Of a DNA stretch of 64,000 bases, positions 8,709 through 19,900 are shown piece by piece (positions within the stretch are counted from its first letter, which is position 1; each line of letters opens with the position of its first letter). Source of the DNA: an uncultured Coriobacteriaceae bacterium. GTDB taxonomy: Bacteria > Actinomycetota > Coriobacteriia > Coriobacteriales > Atopobiaceae. The notes beneath the pieces were generated by a model. That model was not told the origin of the DNA. It saw nothing but the letters and a program-made list of their open reading frames with translations, and made no database searches. A program made the translations under genes and the position numbers. The stretch lies in the NCBI GenBank assembly GCA_902795065.1, contig CADBJR010000004.1, positions 1 through 64,000 on the forward strand, given 5' to 3'.

Positions 8709-10967
8709 CTAGAACGAGCTCTCGGTGGGCTTGGGATAGTAGCGTGCGAACTTGCGGATCTGGTTGAGCTCGGTTGCACGCACGAGCGCCTCCCGCACGG
8801 GGTCGGTCTCCGCCGCGTAATGCTGGGGGTCGAAGATGCGCCCTTCGGAAACGAGGCCCTTGACCTCGGCGAGCAGCTCGGGGTCGGTGATGTAGCGGTA
8901 GAGCAGGCGCAGCGGGATGAGCGTGTAGAGCGCGGGCTCATCGGCGGTGAGCAGGCGGGCGGGCTTGCCGTCGACGAGGTCCTCCACCATCACGCGGACG
9001 GGGTTCACGCCGCCGCACACGCTGATGTAGGAGTTTCTGCCGATGCGGGGGTTGATCTCGAAGAAGACGTGCTCCCCCGTCTTGGGGTCGCGCTTGACGT
9101 CGATCTCGACGAAGCCCGCGTAGCCGATGCCGCGCAGCATCTCCTCGACGGGTGCGCGCAGCTCCTCCATCGGACGCGTCATCATGGCGACCGAGTTGCC
9201 GCGCATGGTGGGCGCATGGTCCTCGAGCAGCGCCTGCGCGCCGCTCCAGAGCCTGAGCTTGCCCTTCCCGTCCATGTAGCAGGTGATGGCGCCCATGAAG
9301 GTATCGTCGCCCAGGATGCGCTCCTGCAGGATGAAGGGGTCGCCGTAGCCGGCAGCGCGCAGCTTGGCCACGAGCATGTCGAGACCGTCCTGGCCGTCGA
9401 GGGCGTAGACCTTCTTGAACCCCTGCTCGTAGAGGGGCATGAAGGAGGATGAGCGGGCGGGCTTCGCGATGAGCGGGAACGGGATCTCCGAGAGGATGCG
9501 CCCGGTTCCCGCAAGGTCGATCACCTGGGTCTCGGGAACGCGCAGGCCGTGCGCCCGGGCGATATCGCCGAACGCGATCTTGTCGGAAACGGACGCGAAG
9601 GCCTCGGCGGAGGGGATCGGGAGGATGACGTTTCCGGGCAGGCCCTCGCGGATGCGGATGAGCTGCGCGATCTGGGGGTCGGTGTTGGCCATGACGATGA
9701 CGCGCTGCGTGGGATGCGCGCCCGCGATGGCGGCGAGCTCGGAGGCGATGGCGTCGTCGTCGGTCGAGGAGACCGTGCGGCAGGTGAAGATGGACGAGCG
9801 CTCGATGGCGGCGATGAAGGCGAGGTGGAGCGCGATGGACTTCACACCGAACGCCTCGTGGAACTGGCGCCCGAGCGCGTAGATGGAGAGGTCGCCGCCG
9901 AGCAGCACGGGGACGATGTCCTCGCGCGGTGCGGCGGGCTCGGGGGCTGCGGAGGCTGCGCGCAGGTCGCGGACCTTGGCGCGCAGATCCTTGGCGCCCT
10001 GGAGGGCGCGGTAGATAGCGGGCTTCACCACGAGGTCGCGGTCGGGGGCCACGTGGGTGGTCTGCTCGGCGAACTTGCACTTGAACGTGTTGAGCGACGA
10101 GAGCCCCGGATAGGCCTCGGACCCGACGCCCATCTGGTCGAAGGACGTGCAGCCGCGCTCGGCGAGCGCGCAGCTCTCGAAGTAGATGAGGCCGTCGGTG
10201 AGGAGGCTGCGCTTGGGCGCGTCGGTCGCGGAGGCGCCGTAGTAGCGGCCCGCGCGCGAGCCCGCGATGACGACCATGTCCCAGTTCACGAGCCTGCCGT
10301 CGATACGGCCTCCGAAGACGCGGCACCGCTTATCTCCCAGCTCGCGCATCATGTTCTCGTAATCGGACTGCGGCGCGGGTGAGAAGCCGTCGCGCGCGCC
10401 CGTCTCGACCATGAGCCGGTAGAAGTCATCGAAGCAGGCGCGTGCCGCCTCGGTCTCATCGGCGTAGACGGCAGGGCTCTCGCGCAGCGACTTGCGCACG
10501 TCGCGGCGACCGCGGGACCTCATGTGGGCGAGGATGTCGTCGGGGGTGCCGGCGAGGTCGATCACGACCGTCTCGTCATAGGGCACTGTGGAGAGAACCT
10601 CCTCGACGAGGCGCGCGTGGGGCGTGCCGATGTTGAAGCGCACGAAGACGATGCGCCGGTCGCGGCTGCGGATGAAGGAGACGAGGGACTCGAGCACCTC
10701 CCGCTCGAGCGCGTCCGTGCGCTCGACCGCCCACACGGGAGCGTGATGCGCACGCAGGTAGTGGTAGCCGTGCGTCTGGTAGTCCATGAACGCGGCGAGC
10801 GCGATGACCTGCTCCCCCTCGGCGATGGCGACCGTTCCCCAAGGGGTGCGGCCCTCCGCCGTGGACTCGAAGCGCGCCCACGCCTCGGTCTGCTCGACGG
10901 GCAGCTCGATGCAGAGCTCGTCCGCGAGCGCCTCGAATTCGGGGAACGTGAGCGAGATGACGTGCAT
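8709..10967 (-). CDS. FemX/FemAB aminoacyl transferase fused to an ATP-grasp ligase
   Basis: A 752-residue two-domain protein. Residues about 1-340 look like a FemAB/FemX transferase with twin GNAT-like folds (RSRGRRDVRKS, ARDGFSP, RYYGAS, FDQMGVGSE, LNTFKCKFA). These enzymes add amino acids from aminoacyl-tRNA to the peptidoglycan stem or bridge. Residues about 370-752 are an ATP-grasp domain of the carbamoyl-phosphate-synthase/D-aspartate-ligase type, with the nucleotide lysine in PLIAKPARSSSF and the metal ligands in FVEIDVKRD and FFEINPRIG. It sits between murJ and uvrC with 13 bases to murJ. Inference: one polypeptide builds a peptidoglycan cross-bridge by two chemistries. The transferred residues are unknown. 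Confidence 0.8.
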   Translation of the reverse strand: MHVISLTFPEFEALADELCIELPVEQTEAWARFESTAEGRTPWGTVAIAEGEQVIALAAFMDYQTHGYHYLRAHHAPVWAVERTDALEREVLESLVSFIRSRDRRIVFVRFNIGTPHARLVEEVLSTVPYDETVVIDLAGTPDDILAHMRSRGRRDVRKSLRESPAVYADETEAARACFDDFYRLMVETGARDGFSPAPQSDYENMMRELGDKRCRVFGGRIDGRLVNWDMVVIAGSRAGRYYGASATDAPKRSLLTDGLIYFESCALAERGCTSFDQMGVGSEAYPGLSSLNTFKCKFAEQTTHVAPDRDLVVKPAIYRALQGAKDLRAKVRDLRAASAAPEPAAPREDIVPVLLGGDLSIYALGRQFHEAFGVKSIALHLAFIAAIERSSIFTCRTVSSTDDDAIASELAAIAGAHPTQRVIVMANTDPQIAQLIRIREGLPGNVILPIPSAEAFASVSDKIAFGDIARAHGLRVPETQVIDLAGTGRILSEIPFPLIAKPARSSSFMPLYEQGFKKVYALDGQDGLDMLVAKLRAAGYGDPFILQERILGDDTFMGAITCYMDGKGKLRLWSGAQALLEDHAPTMRGNSVAMMTRPMEELRAPVEEMLRGIGYAGFVEIDVKRDPKTGEHVFFEINPRIGRNSYISVCGGVNPVRVMVEDLVDGKPARLLTADEPALYTLIPLRLLYRYITDPELLAEVKGLVSEGRIFDPQHYAAETDPVREALVRATELNQIRKFARYYPKPTESSF

Positions 10968-10979
10968 GGGATCTCCTCC

Positions 10980-12614
10980 CTAGCCCCGCTTGAGGAGGCG
11001 GTTCATGAGGACCGAGACGACATCCGCCTCGGGAACCTTGAGCGCGAGCGCGAGGCCGTAGGTCGCGATGACCGACGGGATGCCCGCGACCACGCAGAGC
11101 AGAACGGAGCTGATGACGATCGAGAAATGAGCGGTGAAGAAGGGCGTCGCGAAGTGCAGGATGGTCCAACCCACGGCAGAGCCGGCGAGGCCGAGCGCGA
11201 GCGAGCGCAGTATTCCCACGGCGAGCGGCCTGAGCGCGATCTGGGGGTAGTCCCGTTTCAGGCTGAGGAACATGAAGGCGTCGAAGAACGCGAAGAAGAT
11301 GAACGAGGTGAAGGGCACGAACCAGAGGCCGATGTGGGGCGCCACGAACAGCAGCAGCACGACCTGGAGCGCGGAGCCGAGCACGTTGGCGAACGCGAAG
11401 AGCTCCATCTTGCGGGTGGACGAGAAGACCTTCTGCAGGTACATGCCCACGCCGTAGACGGGAAGCGACGGGGCGCGGCCCATCAGGTACACCGCCGCGA
11501 GCGCGATCGCCTCGCTCGAGAAGCGCGTGCCGAAGACGGAGATGAGCGGCGTCGAGAACACCATGAGGTAGAGCGCGAAGGGGATGAGGAAGAACAGGAT
11601 CTGCGAGGCGCCCAGCGACACCGTGGAGCAGAACGCGTCAATCCGCCCTTGGGCGAACTCGTCCGAAAGCTCGGTGAACAGCGTGGTCATGATGGGCACG
11701 CAGAGCACGGCATAGGGCAGCGTGTACCAGGGATGCGCGTAGTCTGCCACGGCGGCGCCGACGGCCGTGAACCCCAGCGCGGCGTTGACCTGGATGGACG
11801 CCGTCACGAACGAGGTGATGAGGATCACGATGGAGGGCACGCCGATCTTGAGCGTGTCCTTGAGGGCGGGGTCCTTCAGGTCGATGCGGAACCGCAGGCG
11901 GACGCCGTGGCGGTACATCGAGGGGATCTGGAGCGCCATCTGCATGAACACGCCCAGGGGGTTTCCGATGCCGAGGATGACCAGGCCGAGGACGGGGTTG
12001 GTGTCGGCCAGAACGACGTAGATCAGAAACGACGCGATGGTGCACAGGTTGTAGAAGATGGGGGCGAGCGACGACCACAGGTAGTCGCGCTCGGCGTTCA
12101 CGACGCCGGAGAAGATGGTCGAGAGCGCGTAGAGGACGATCTCGATGGCGAAGAAGCGGAAGAACCAGACGGCTAGGCTGGCATCGAACTCCTCGGCTGC
12201 CGAGAAGGACTGCGTCCAGACGATCTGCGCCGCGAAGGCGATGGAGAGCAGCGTGACCGCCAGGGTGATGACGAGCACGATCGACGTCAGGTTGGAGACA
12301 TAGTCGGACGCGGCGTCGGTGCCCAGCCGCTTCTTGACCGACATGTACACGGGAAGGAATGCCGTGACGAGCATGCCCGCGGTGACGATCTCGTAGATCT
12401 GGGTGGGGAGGTTGTTGGCGACGGCGTAGCAGCTGGCGAGCACCGTGGCGCCCAGCGCGAATGCCTGCGCCCAGGTGCGGACGAACCCGGTGATGCGGCT
12501 CACGATGACGAGCGCGCTCATGAGCATGGCGGACCTGCCCACGGAGGCTACCTGCTCCTCACGGACCTGCACGTCCGTCTCCTCGGGCGTCGTGCCCGTA
12601 TGCTCCTCGGCCAT
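10980..12614 (-). CDS. murJ: Lipid II flippase MurJ (MviN family)
   Basis: Multi-pass membrane protein that flips lipid-linked peptidoglycan precursor outward. The 544 residues contain about 14 hydrophobic segments, beginning with SALVIVSRITGFVRTWA, which carries the conserved arginine motif of MviN proteins. The first 25 residues are an acidic cytoplasmic tail. It starts directly after the ybaK stop (TAGATG) and is followed 13 bases later by the FemX-ATP-grasp gene. This supports a role for that neighbour in cell-wall precursor modification. Confidence 0.93.
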   Translation of the reverse strand: MAEEHTGTTPEETDVQVREEQVASVGRSAMLMSALVIVSRITGFVRTWAQAFALGATVLASCYAVANNLPTQIYEIVTAGMLVTAFLPVYMSVKKRLGTDAASDYVSNLTSIVLVITLAVTLLSIAFAAQIVWTQSFSAAEEFDASLAVWFFRFFAIEIVLYALSTIFSGVVNAERDYLWSSLAPIFYNLCTIASFLIYVVLADTNPVLGLVILGIGNPLGVFMQMALQIPSMYRHGVRLRFRIDLKDPALKDTLKIGVPSIVILITSFVTASIQVNAALGFTAVGAAVADYAHPWYTLPYAVLCVPIMTTLFTELSDEFAQGRIDAFCSTVSLGASQILFFLIPFALYLMVFSTPLISVFGTRFSSEAIALAAVYLMGRAPSLPVYGVGMYLQKVFSSTRKMELFAFANVLGSALQVVLLLFVAPHIGLWFVPFTSFIFFAFFDAFMFLSLKRDYPQIALRPLAVGILRSLALGLAGSAVGWTILHFATPFFTAHFSIVISSVLLCVVAGIPSVIATYGLALALKVPEADVVSVLMNRLLKRG

Positions 12615-13121
12615 CTACACCTCCTCGCGGCAGATATCGGCCAGCGTTGCGCCTAGGAACGATACTACGTCATCCGGCGCGAGGCGGAGCGACAACCCCC
12701 GCCTGCCACCCGAAATCCCTATCTCGTCGAAGAGCTGCGCGGTCTCGTCGATGATCGTGGGGAAGCGCTTCCTCATGCCGATGGGCGACACGCCGCCGCG
12801 CACGTAGCCCGTCGTCGCCTCGAGGTCGCGGACGTGCATCATCGAGAGGCTCTTCTCCCCCGCCGCCGCAGCCGCCTTCTTGAGGTCGAGCTCGGATGCG
12901 GAGGGGATGCAGCAGACCACGTGCCCGCCCGACGGCGTGACCGTGACGAGCGTCTTGAAGGAGCTTTCGGGGTCGTGCCCGAGCAGCTCGGCGACATGGA
13001 CGCCGTAATCGCGTCCCGGTATGCCGTCATCCGCCTCGTAGGTCTCGACGGTGTAGGCAATGCCCGCGCTGTCGAGCTCGCGCAGGGCGTTCGTCTTATC
13101 GAAACGCGCGGAACGTGCCAT
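12615..13121 (-). CDS. ybaK: Cys-tRNA(Pro) deacylase, YbaK/EbsC family
   Basis: Trans-editing protein that hydrolyses cysteine mis-attached to proline tRNA. The 168 residues carry the YbaK core: a catalytic-type lysine in SFKTLV, VVCCIPSASELDLKKAA, and the GGVSPIGMRK loop typical of the family. It starts three bases after the uvrA stop and ends directly at the murJ start, so it lies in one minus-strand unit with uvrA, murJ, the FemX fusion and uvrC. Confidence 0.93.
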   Translation of the reverse strand: MARSARFDKTNALRELDSAGIAYTVETYEADDGIPGRDYGVHVAELLGHDPESSFKTLVTVTPSGGHVVCCIPSASELDLKKAAAAAGEKSLSMMHVRDLEATTGYVRGGVSPIGMRKRFPTIIDETAQLFDEIGISGGRRGLSLRLAPDDVVSFLGATLADICREEV

Positions 13122-13124
13122 CGG

Positions 13125-16001
<2,877 letters not shown>

Positions 16002-16100
16002 GGAGCGCTTCTCCCCTCGTTTACGGAACGTGCTTTTTGCCAACTCTCTAGTTTAGCCGAGAAGATCCGCTCCGCGTACGCGGCAGCGCTCTCCATCTAT

Positions 16101-16114
16101 AGAACATATGTTTG
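16101..16114 (-). promoter_or_regulatory. Candidate LexA (SOS) box upstream of uvrA
   Basis: AGAACATATGTTTG matches the Gram-positive LexA consensus (GAAC, four bases, GTTC) at all but the last core base. It lies 100 bases before the uvrA start in the 130-base gap that must hold the uvrA promoter. Damage-induced expression of the uvrA operon would be expected. Confidence 0.6.
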
Positions 16115-16131
16115 CTTTCAGCGGGACGCAA

Positions 16132-16803
16132 TCACGAGCCGAGGCACCAGGCGAAACCCTTTGCGAGCCGCTCCTCGGGATCGGCGAAGTGGTTGCCGCG
16201 GTTCCATGCGAGCACGGTGTCGACGCCCCGATCTTCGAGCAGGGCGTGCTGACGGCGGATGCAATCCCCCACCTGCGCCATGACGGGATTCTTGGCCTTC
16301 TCCTCGCGGTCGCCGAGCGAGAGGTAGATGCACTGCGCGAGCGGGTCATGGCTCTCGGCGAAGCCGATCCATCCCGGGAACCACACCGACGGCGATACGG
16401 CAGCGATAGCGGCGAAGGCGTCCGTGCGATAGCCGCTCCAGAGCGCAAAGAGCCCTGCGAGCGAGTATCCCCCGAGGATGACCGGCGCGTCCGAGGGAAG
16501 CCCGCAGCGCTCGAGGGCGAGCGGGACGAGCTGCCCCTCGATGTAGGCGAGCGTCACCGCGGCACCGTTGCCGAACGGCTCCTTTCCGAACACAGGCGGA
16601 GCCTCCCAGGGCGAGAGGTCGCGGTTCCAATCCTCGACGACCAGCCCGGCAAGCGCGAACGGCTCATGCGTGCGCGCCGCGATGAGCTCGGCCTCGTGCT
16701 CGAAGCCGGCGACATCGCGCTCGTCCATCGGTTGGATGAGCAGGTACCCGGGGTCGTCTCCCGCGATGAGGCAGATGCGCTTGGAGCGCCCCAGCCGCTC
16801 CAT
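16132..16803 (-). CDS. Alpha/beta-fold esterase
   Basis: A 223-residue putative serine esterase related to the esterase D/IroE-like group. It has no signal peptide, so it is cytoplasmic. The nucleophile elbow is GYSLAG near residue 114, and a likely catalytic histidine lies in RGNHF near the end. The start is two bases after the stop of the YhcH gene, so both are translated from one message. The natural substrate is unknown. Confidence 0.7.
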   Translation of the reverse strand: MERLGRSKRICLIAGDDPGYLLIQPMDERDVAGFEHEAELIAARTHEPFALAGLVVEDWNRDLSPWEAPPVFGKEPFGNGAAVTLAYIEGQLVPLALERCGLPSDAPVILGGYSLAGLFALWSGYRTDAFAAIAAVSPSVWFPGWIGFAESHDPLAQCIYLSLGDREEKAKNPVMAQVGDCIRRQHALLEDRGVDTVLAWNRGNHFADPEERLAKGFAWCLGS

Positions 16804-16805
16804 GG

Positions 16806-17267
16806 CTATATGCGCACCTTCACGCAGACCTTGCGGAGCTCCGCAGGACCGGCGGGACCGCAGCAGGCGGGTTTATGGGCGTCGGCGGGAGGCGTCACGC
16901 AGAAGTCGCCTGGACGCAGCACGACCCAGGTGGCATCCTCATCGGGATAGGTGTAGAGGCTGAAGTCGCCCGCCTCGTCGAAGTCCTGCAGAGCCTCGCA
17001 CGCCGCGACCGGTGCGATGCCGATGCGCTCCTCTCCCGCGATGACGCAGTGGATGTCGGCGTAGGCGCGATGGGCCTCGTAGTTCTTCTCGCTGGCAGCG
17101 CTGGAAGTGATCGCCATGACGTTGGCGAAGATGTCGTCCCCATCGATCTCGTTGCGGCCGGGCTCGAGCGCCGCGAGGTCGGTCGAGGCGAGCCAGGCGA
17201 AAGCCTTGGCGAAGCGCTCGCCGGCGATGTCGTTCTGGAAGCGATCGGAAAGAGCTGCGGTGATCAT
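16806..17267 (-). CDS. YhcH/YjgK/YiaL family protein (DUF386)
   Basis: A 153-residue cupin-like protein of the YhcH family, often found with sialic acid or other sugar catabolic genes and proposed to help isomerise or open sugar rings. The fold is marked by NYEAHRAYADIHCVIAGEERI, with the family's metal-ligand histidines, and FCVTPPADAHKPAC near the end. A good binding site (AGAGGAG) precedes the ATG. It is divergent from the flavoprotein gene that follows, with an 80-base shared control region. It probably forms a two-gene unit with the esterase. Confidence 0.85.
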   Translation of the reverse strand: MITAALSDRFQNDIAGERFAKAFAWLASTDLAALEPGRNEIDGDDIFANVMAITSSAASEKNYEAHRAYADIHCVIAGEERIGIAPVAACEALQDFDEAGDFSLYTYPDEDATWVVLRPGDFCVTPPADAHKPACCGPAGPAELRKVCVKVRI

Positions 17268-17347
17268 GAGGACTCCTCTCTTTGCGGGCTGCCCCCAGTA
17301 TACAGGGTCGGTCGGCTATGATTGGGGAACGGAGGGGAGACGGCATC

Positions 17348-18994
17348 GTGAAACTCAGCTCGGAAATCTCATGCGATGTGCTCGTGGTGGGCTCCGGCCT
17401 CGCCGGGTGCACGGCCGCGCTCGAAGCGTCGCGCGTCGGCCTGCGCGTCATCCTCGCGAGCGCGGGACCGACCTTCTCGGGCTCGAGCTTCTTCGGGGGC
17501 ACGTGGGGTCTGGGGTGCATCGCGGCGAATGACCGCGAGGACGACGCCGACCTCGTGCGGTCCATCCTGGACGTCGGACGCGGCATGGCCGACGAGGAGC
17601 TCGTGGGCGAGCTCGTGGGCGGAATCCGCCATCGCCTCCACGACCTCGAGGAGCGCGGGGTCTGCCTGCGCACACCCGAAGCGGCTGCCGAGCGCGAGTA
17701 CATCCCCTGCTTCGACCGCACGCACCGGCTCTGGCGCGGCCTCGAGCATGCGTCGCTCAAGCGCGTCCTAGGGCGGGCGCTCGATCGCTTCAACATCTCC
17801 CTGCTCCCCCACCACCTGCTCATCGATCTCGTCGAATACGCCCAAGGGCGCGTGGGCGAGGCGAGCGGCATACCCTCGCAGCTTGCAGGCGCCGTGCTCT
17901 TCGACACCCGCAGCTCGTCCTTCGTCGCCGTGAGCGCACGAGCGGTCGTGCTCGCGACGGGAGGCATGGGCGGACTCTTTCGCAGGCGTCTTTGCGGAAG
18001 CGACTGCCTCGGCAGCGCGCAGGCGGTTGCGCTCGCACACGGCGAGAAGCTCGTGAACATCGAGTTCCTGCAGCTCATGCCCACCATCGTCACACCCAGG
18101 GGACCCGTCGTCTTCAACGAGAAGTGCTTCCGCTTCTCCGACCTGTCGGTCGACGCCGCCGACGAGCTGCTCGACCAGCGCTCGACCTACGGACCCTTCA
18201 CGTCGCGCCTCCCGTCGCGCGAGATCGACCTCGCCATCGCACGGGCGGAGTCCTCCGTCACCGTGCGGGTGGACCGCCTGCCCGACCCCGTACCCGAGTT
18301 CATCGGCACATATCGGAGCTGGTATGAGGACGCCACGAGCCTTTGCATCGAGGATCCCGTCGAGCTGTTCCATTCAGCGCATGCGAGCAACGGCGGCATC
18401 GCCATCGGAACGAACGGCTCGTGCGCGCTTCCCGGCCTCTTCGCGGCGGGCGAATGCACGGGCGGCATGCATGGTGCCGATCGCATCGGTGGCCTCGCCA
18501 GCGCGAACGCGCTCGTCTTCGGATGGAAGACGGGCCATTACGCCGCCATCCATGCTCTCGGCGAGGTGAACGTGCCGGTCGAGGTCGACATCGAGCTTGC
18601 CAAGGCCTCCGAGCTCGAGGCCGTCGGCTCGGAGCTGGGCTCCGTCCTCGACGCGCACGCCCTGGTCATTCGGACCGAGGAGGGGCTCGCCCAAGCGGAG
18701 CGCGCCATCGCCGACCTCGCCTCCCGACTCGAGCGAACCGAGCCGGGAAGCCAGAAGGAGACGGCCATGACCCTGCTCCAGCGCCAGCGCGTGCTTTCCG
18801 CACGTGCGCTCATCTCGGCGATGCGGGCACGCACCGAGAGCCGCGGCGCGCACTTCCGCGCAGACCATCCCGCCGAGGATCCCGCGCAGGCGCGGCCCAA
18901 CATCGTCACGCTCGGCGCGTGCGGCTCGATCCGCGTCGAGCCAGCCGAGCATCCGGAAGGTAGTAGAATGGACAATCGGTCCATCAATCCATAA
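17348..18994 (+). CDS. FAD-dependent oxidoreductase of the fumarate reductase / L-aspartate oxidase superfamily
   Basis: Flavoprotein with an N-terminal dinucleotide fold (VLVVGSGLAGCTAALEA), a second FAD segment (VVLATGGMGGLF) and a C-terminal FAD motif (GLFAAGECTGGMHGADRIGG), the order seen in NadB and fumarate reductase FrdA. Substrate-site residues resemble NadB in places (HASNGGIAI), but the protein is divergent, so the substrate is open. The GTG at 17348 is preferred: GGAGGGGAGA lies seven bases upstream, and the 548-residue product begins just before the FAD motif. A TATGAT at 17317 may be the -10 element. The gene ends 13 bases before mrp. Confidence 0.75.
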   Translation: MKLSSEISCDVLVVGSGLAGCTAALEASRVGLRVILASAGPTFSGSSFFGGTWGLGCIAANDREDDADLVRSILDVGRGMADEELVGELVGGIRHRLHDLEERGVCLRTPEAAAEREYIPCFDRTHRLWRGLEHASLKRVLGRALDRFNISLLPHHLLIDLVEYAQGRVGEASGIPSQLAGAVLFDTRSSSFVAVSARAVVLATGGMGGLFRRRLCGSDCLGSAQAVALAHGEKLVNIEFLQLMPTIVTPRGPVVFNEKCFRFSDLSVDAADELLDQRSTYGPFTSRLPSREIDLAIARAESSVTVRVDRLPDPVPEFIGTYRSWYEDATSLCIEDPVELFHSAHASNGGIAIGTNGSCALPGLFAAGECTGGMHGADRIGGLASANALVFGWKTGHYAAIHALGEVNVPVEVDIELAKASELEAVGSELGSVLDAHALVIRTEEGLAQAERAIADLASRLERTEPGSQKETAMTLLQRQRVLSARALISAMRARTESRGAHFRADHPAEDPAQARPNIVTLGACGSIRVEPAEHPEGSRMDNRSINP

Positions 18995-19007
18995 CGAGGA
19001 GGTCCCC

Positions 19008-19898
19008 ATGCCCCTGTCACCCGAAGAGGAAGAAGCCATCCGCCGCGAATTCGAGGCGTCGCGCAAGTCAGGCCACGAGGAGAAGGCGGCCGACCAGGGC
19101 CCGCAGTTCTTCGAGCAGAGCCCCAAGTCAAACATCCAGCACGTCGTGGGCGTGGTCTCCGGCAAGGGCGGCGTGGGCAAGTCGCTCGTCTGCGGCATGC
19201 TCGCCGTCGAGCTCAAGCGCCGCGGCTACCGCGTGGGCATCCTCGACGCCGACCTCACCGGTCCGTCGATCCCCAAGATGTTCGGCCTCTCCGGCGTGCA
19301 TGCCACCGCATGGGACAACCTGCTCATGCCCTCCGAGACCGTCGGCGGCATCAAGATCATGAGCGCGAACCTCGTGCTCGAGAACGAGACCGACCCGGTG
19401 ATCTGGCGCGGCCCGGTCGTGGCCGGCGCCCTCCAGCAGTTCTGGAGCCAGTGCGCCTGGGGCGACCTCGACTTCCTGCTCATCGACATGCCCCCGGGAA
19501 CGAGCGACGTCGCCCTCACGGTGTTCCAGTCCCTCCCCATCGAGGGCATCGTCATCGTCTCCACGCCGCAGGACCTCGTCCAGATGGTCGTGGGCAAGGC
19601 CGTCAAGATGGCGGCAATGATGGACATCCCCGTCTTCGGCATCGTCGAGAACATGAGCTACGTCGAGTGCCCCGATTGCGGCAAGCGGATCGAGCCCTTC
19701 GGGCCGAGCAAGCTCGCCGAGACCGCCGAGCTCTACGGCATCGACGTCCTCGGACGCCTGCCCATGACGGGCGATTTCGCCAGGATGTGCGACTGCGGCG
19801 CCATCGAGACCGCGCTGCCCGAGGACCTGCTCCCCGACGCCGTGCTGAAGATCGAGACCGTCGCAGCCTTCTTCGACGACGCGAACAGCACCGACTGA
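19008..19898 (+). CDS. mrp: Mrp/NBP35-type P-loop ATPase, Fe-S cluster carrier
   Basis: ATPase of the Mrp/ApbC family that carries and inserts iron-sulfur clusters. The 296 residues hold the deviant Walker A SGKGGVGKS near residue 46, DADLTGPSIPKMF, IDMPPGTSD as Walker B, and the C-terminal CPDCGKR pair that binds the cluster. A clear AACGAGGAGG precedes the ATG. It is preceded and followed at short distance by flavoprotein genes, so it could mature iron-sulfur partners, though these flavoproteins show no cluster motif. Confidence 0.93.
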   Translation: MPLSPEEEEAIRREFEASRKSGHEEKAADQGPQFFEQSPKSNIQHVVGVVSGKGGVGKSLVCGMLAVELKRRGYRVGILDADLTGPSIPKMFGLSGVHATAWDNLLMPSETVGGIKIMSANLVLENETDPVIWRGPVVAGALQQFWSQCAWGDLDFLLIDMPPGTSDVALTVFQSLPIEGIVIVSTPQDLVQMVVGKAVKMAAMMDIPVFGIVENMSYVECPDCGKRIEPFGPSKLAETAELYGIDVLGRLPMTGDFARMCDCGAIETALPEDLLPDAVLKIETVAAFFDDANSTD

Positions 19899-19900
19899 CG

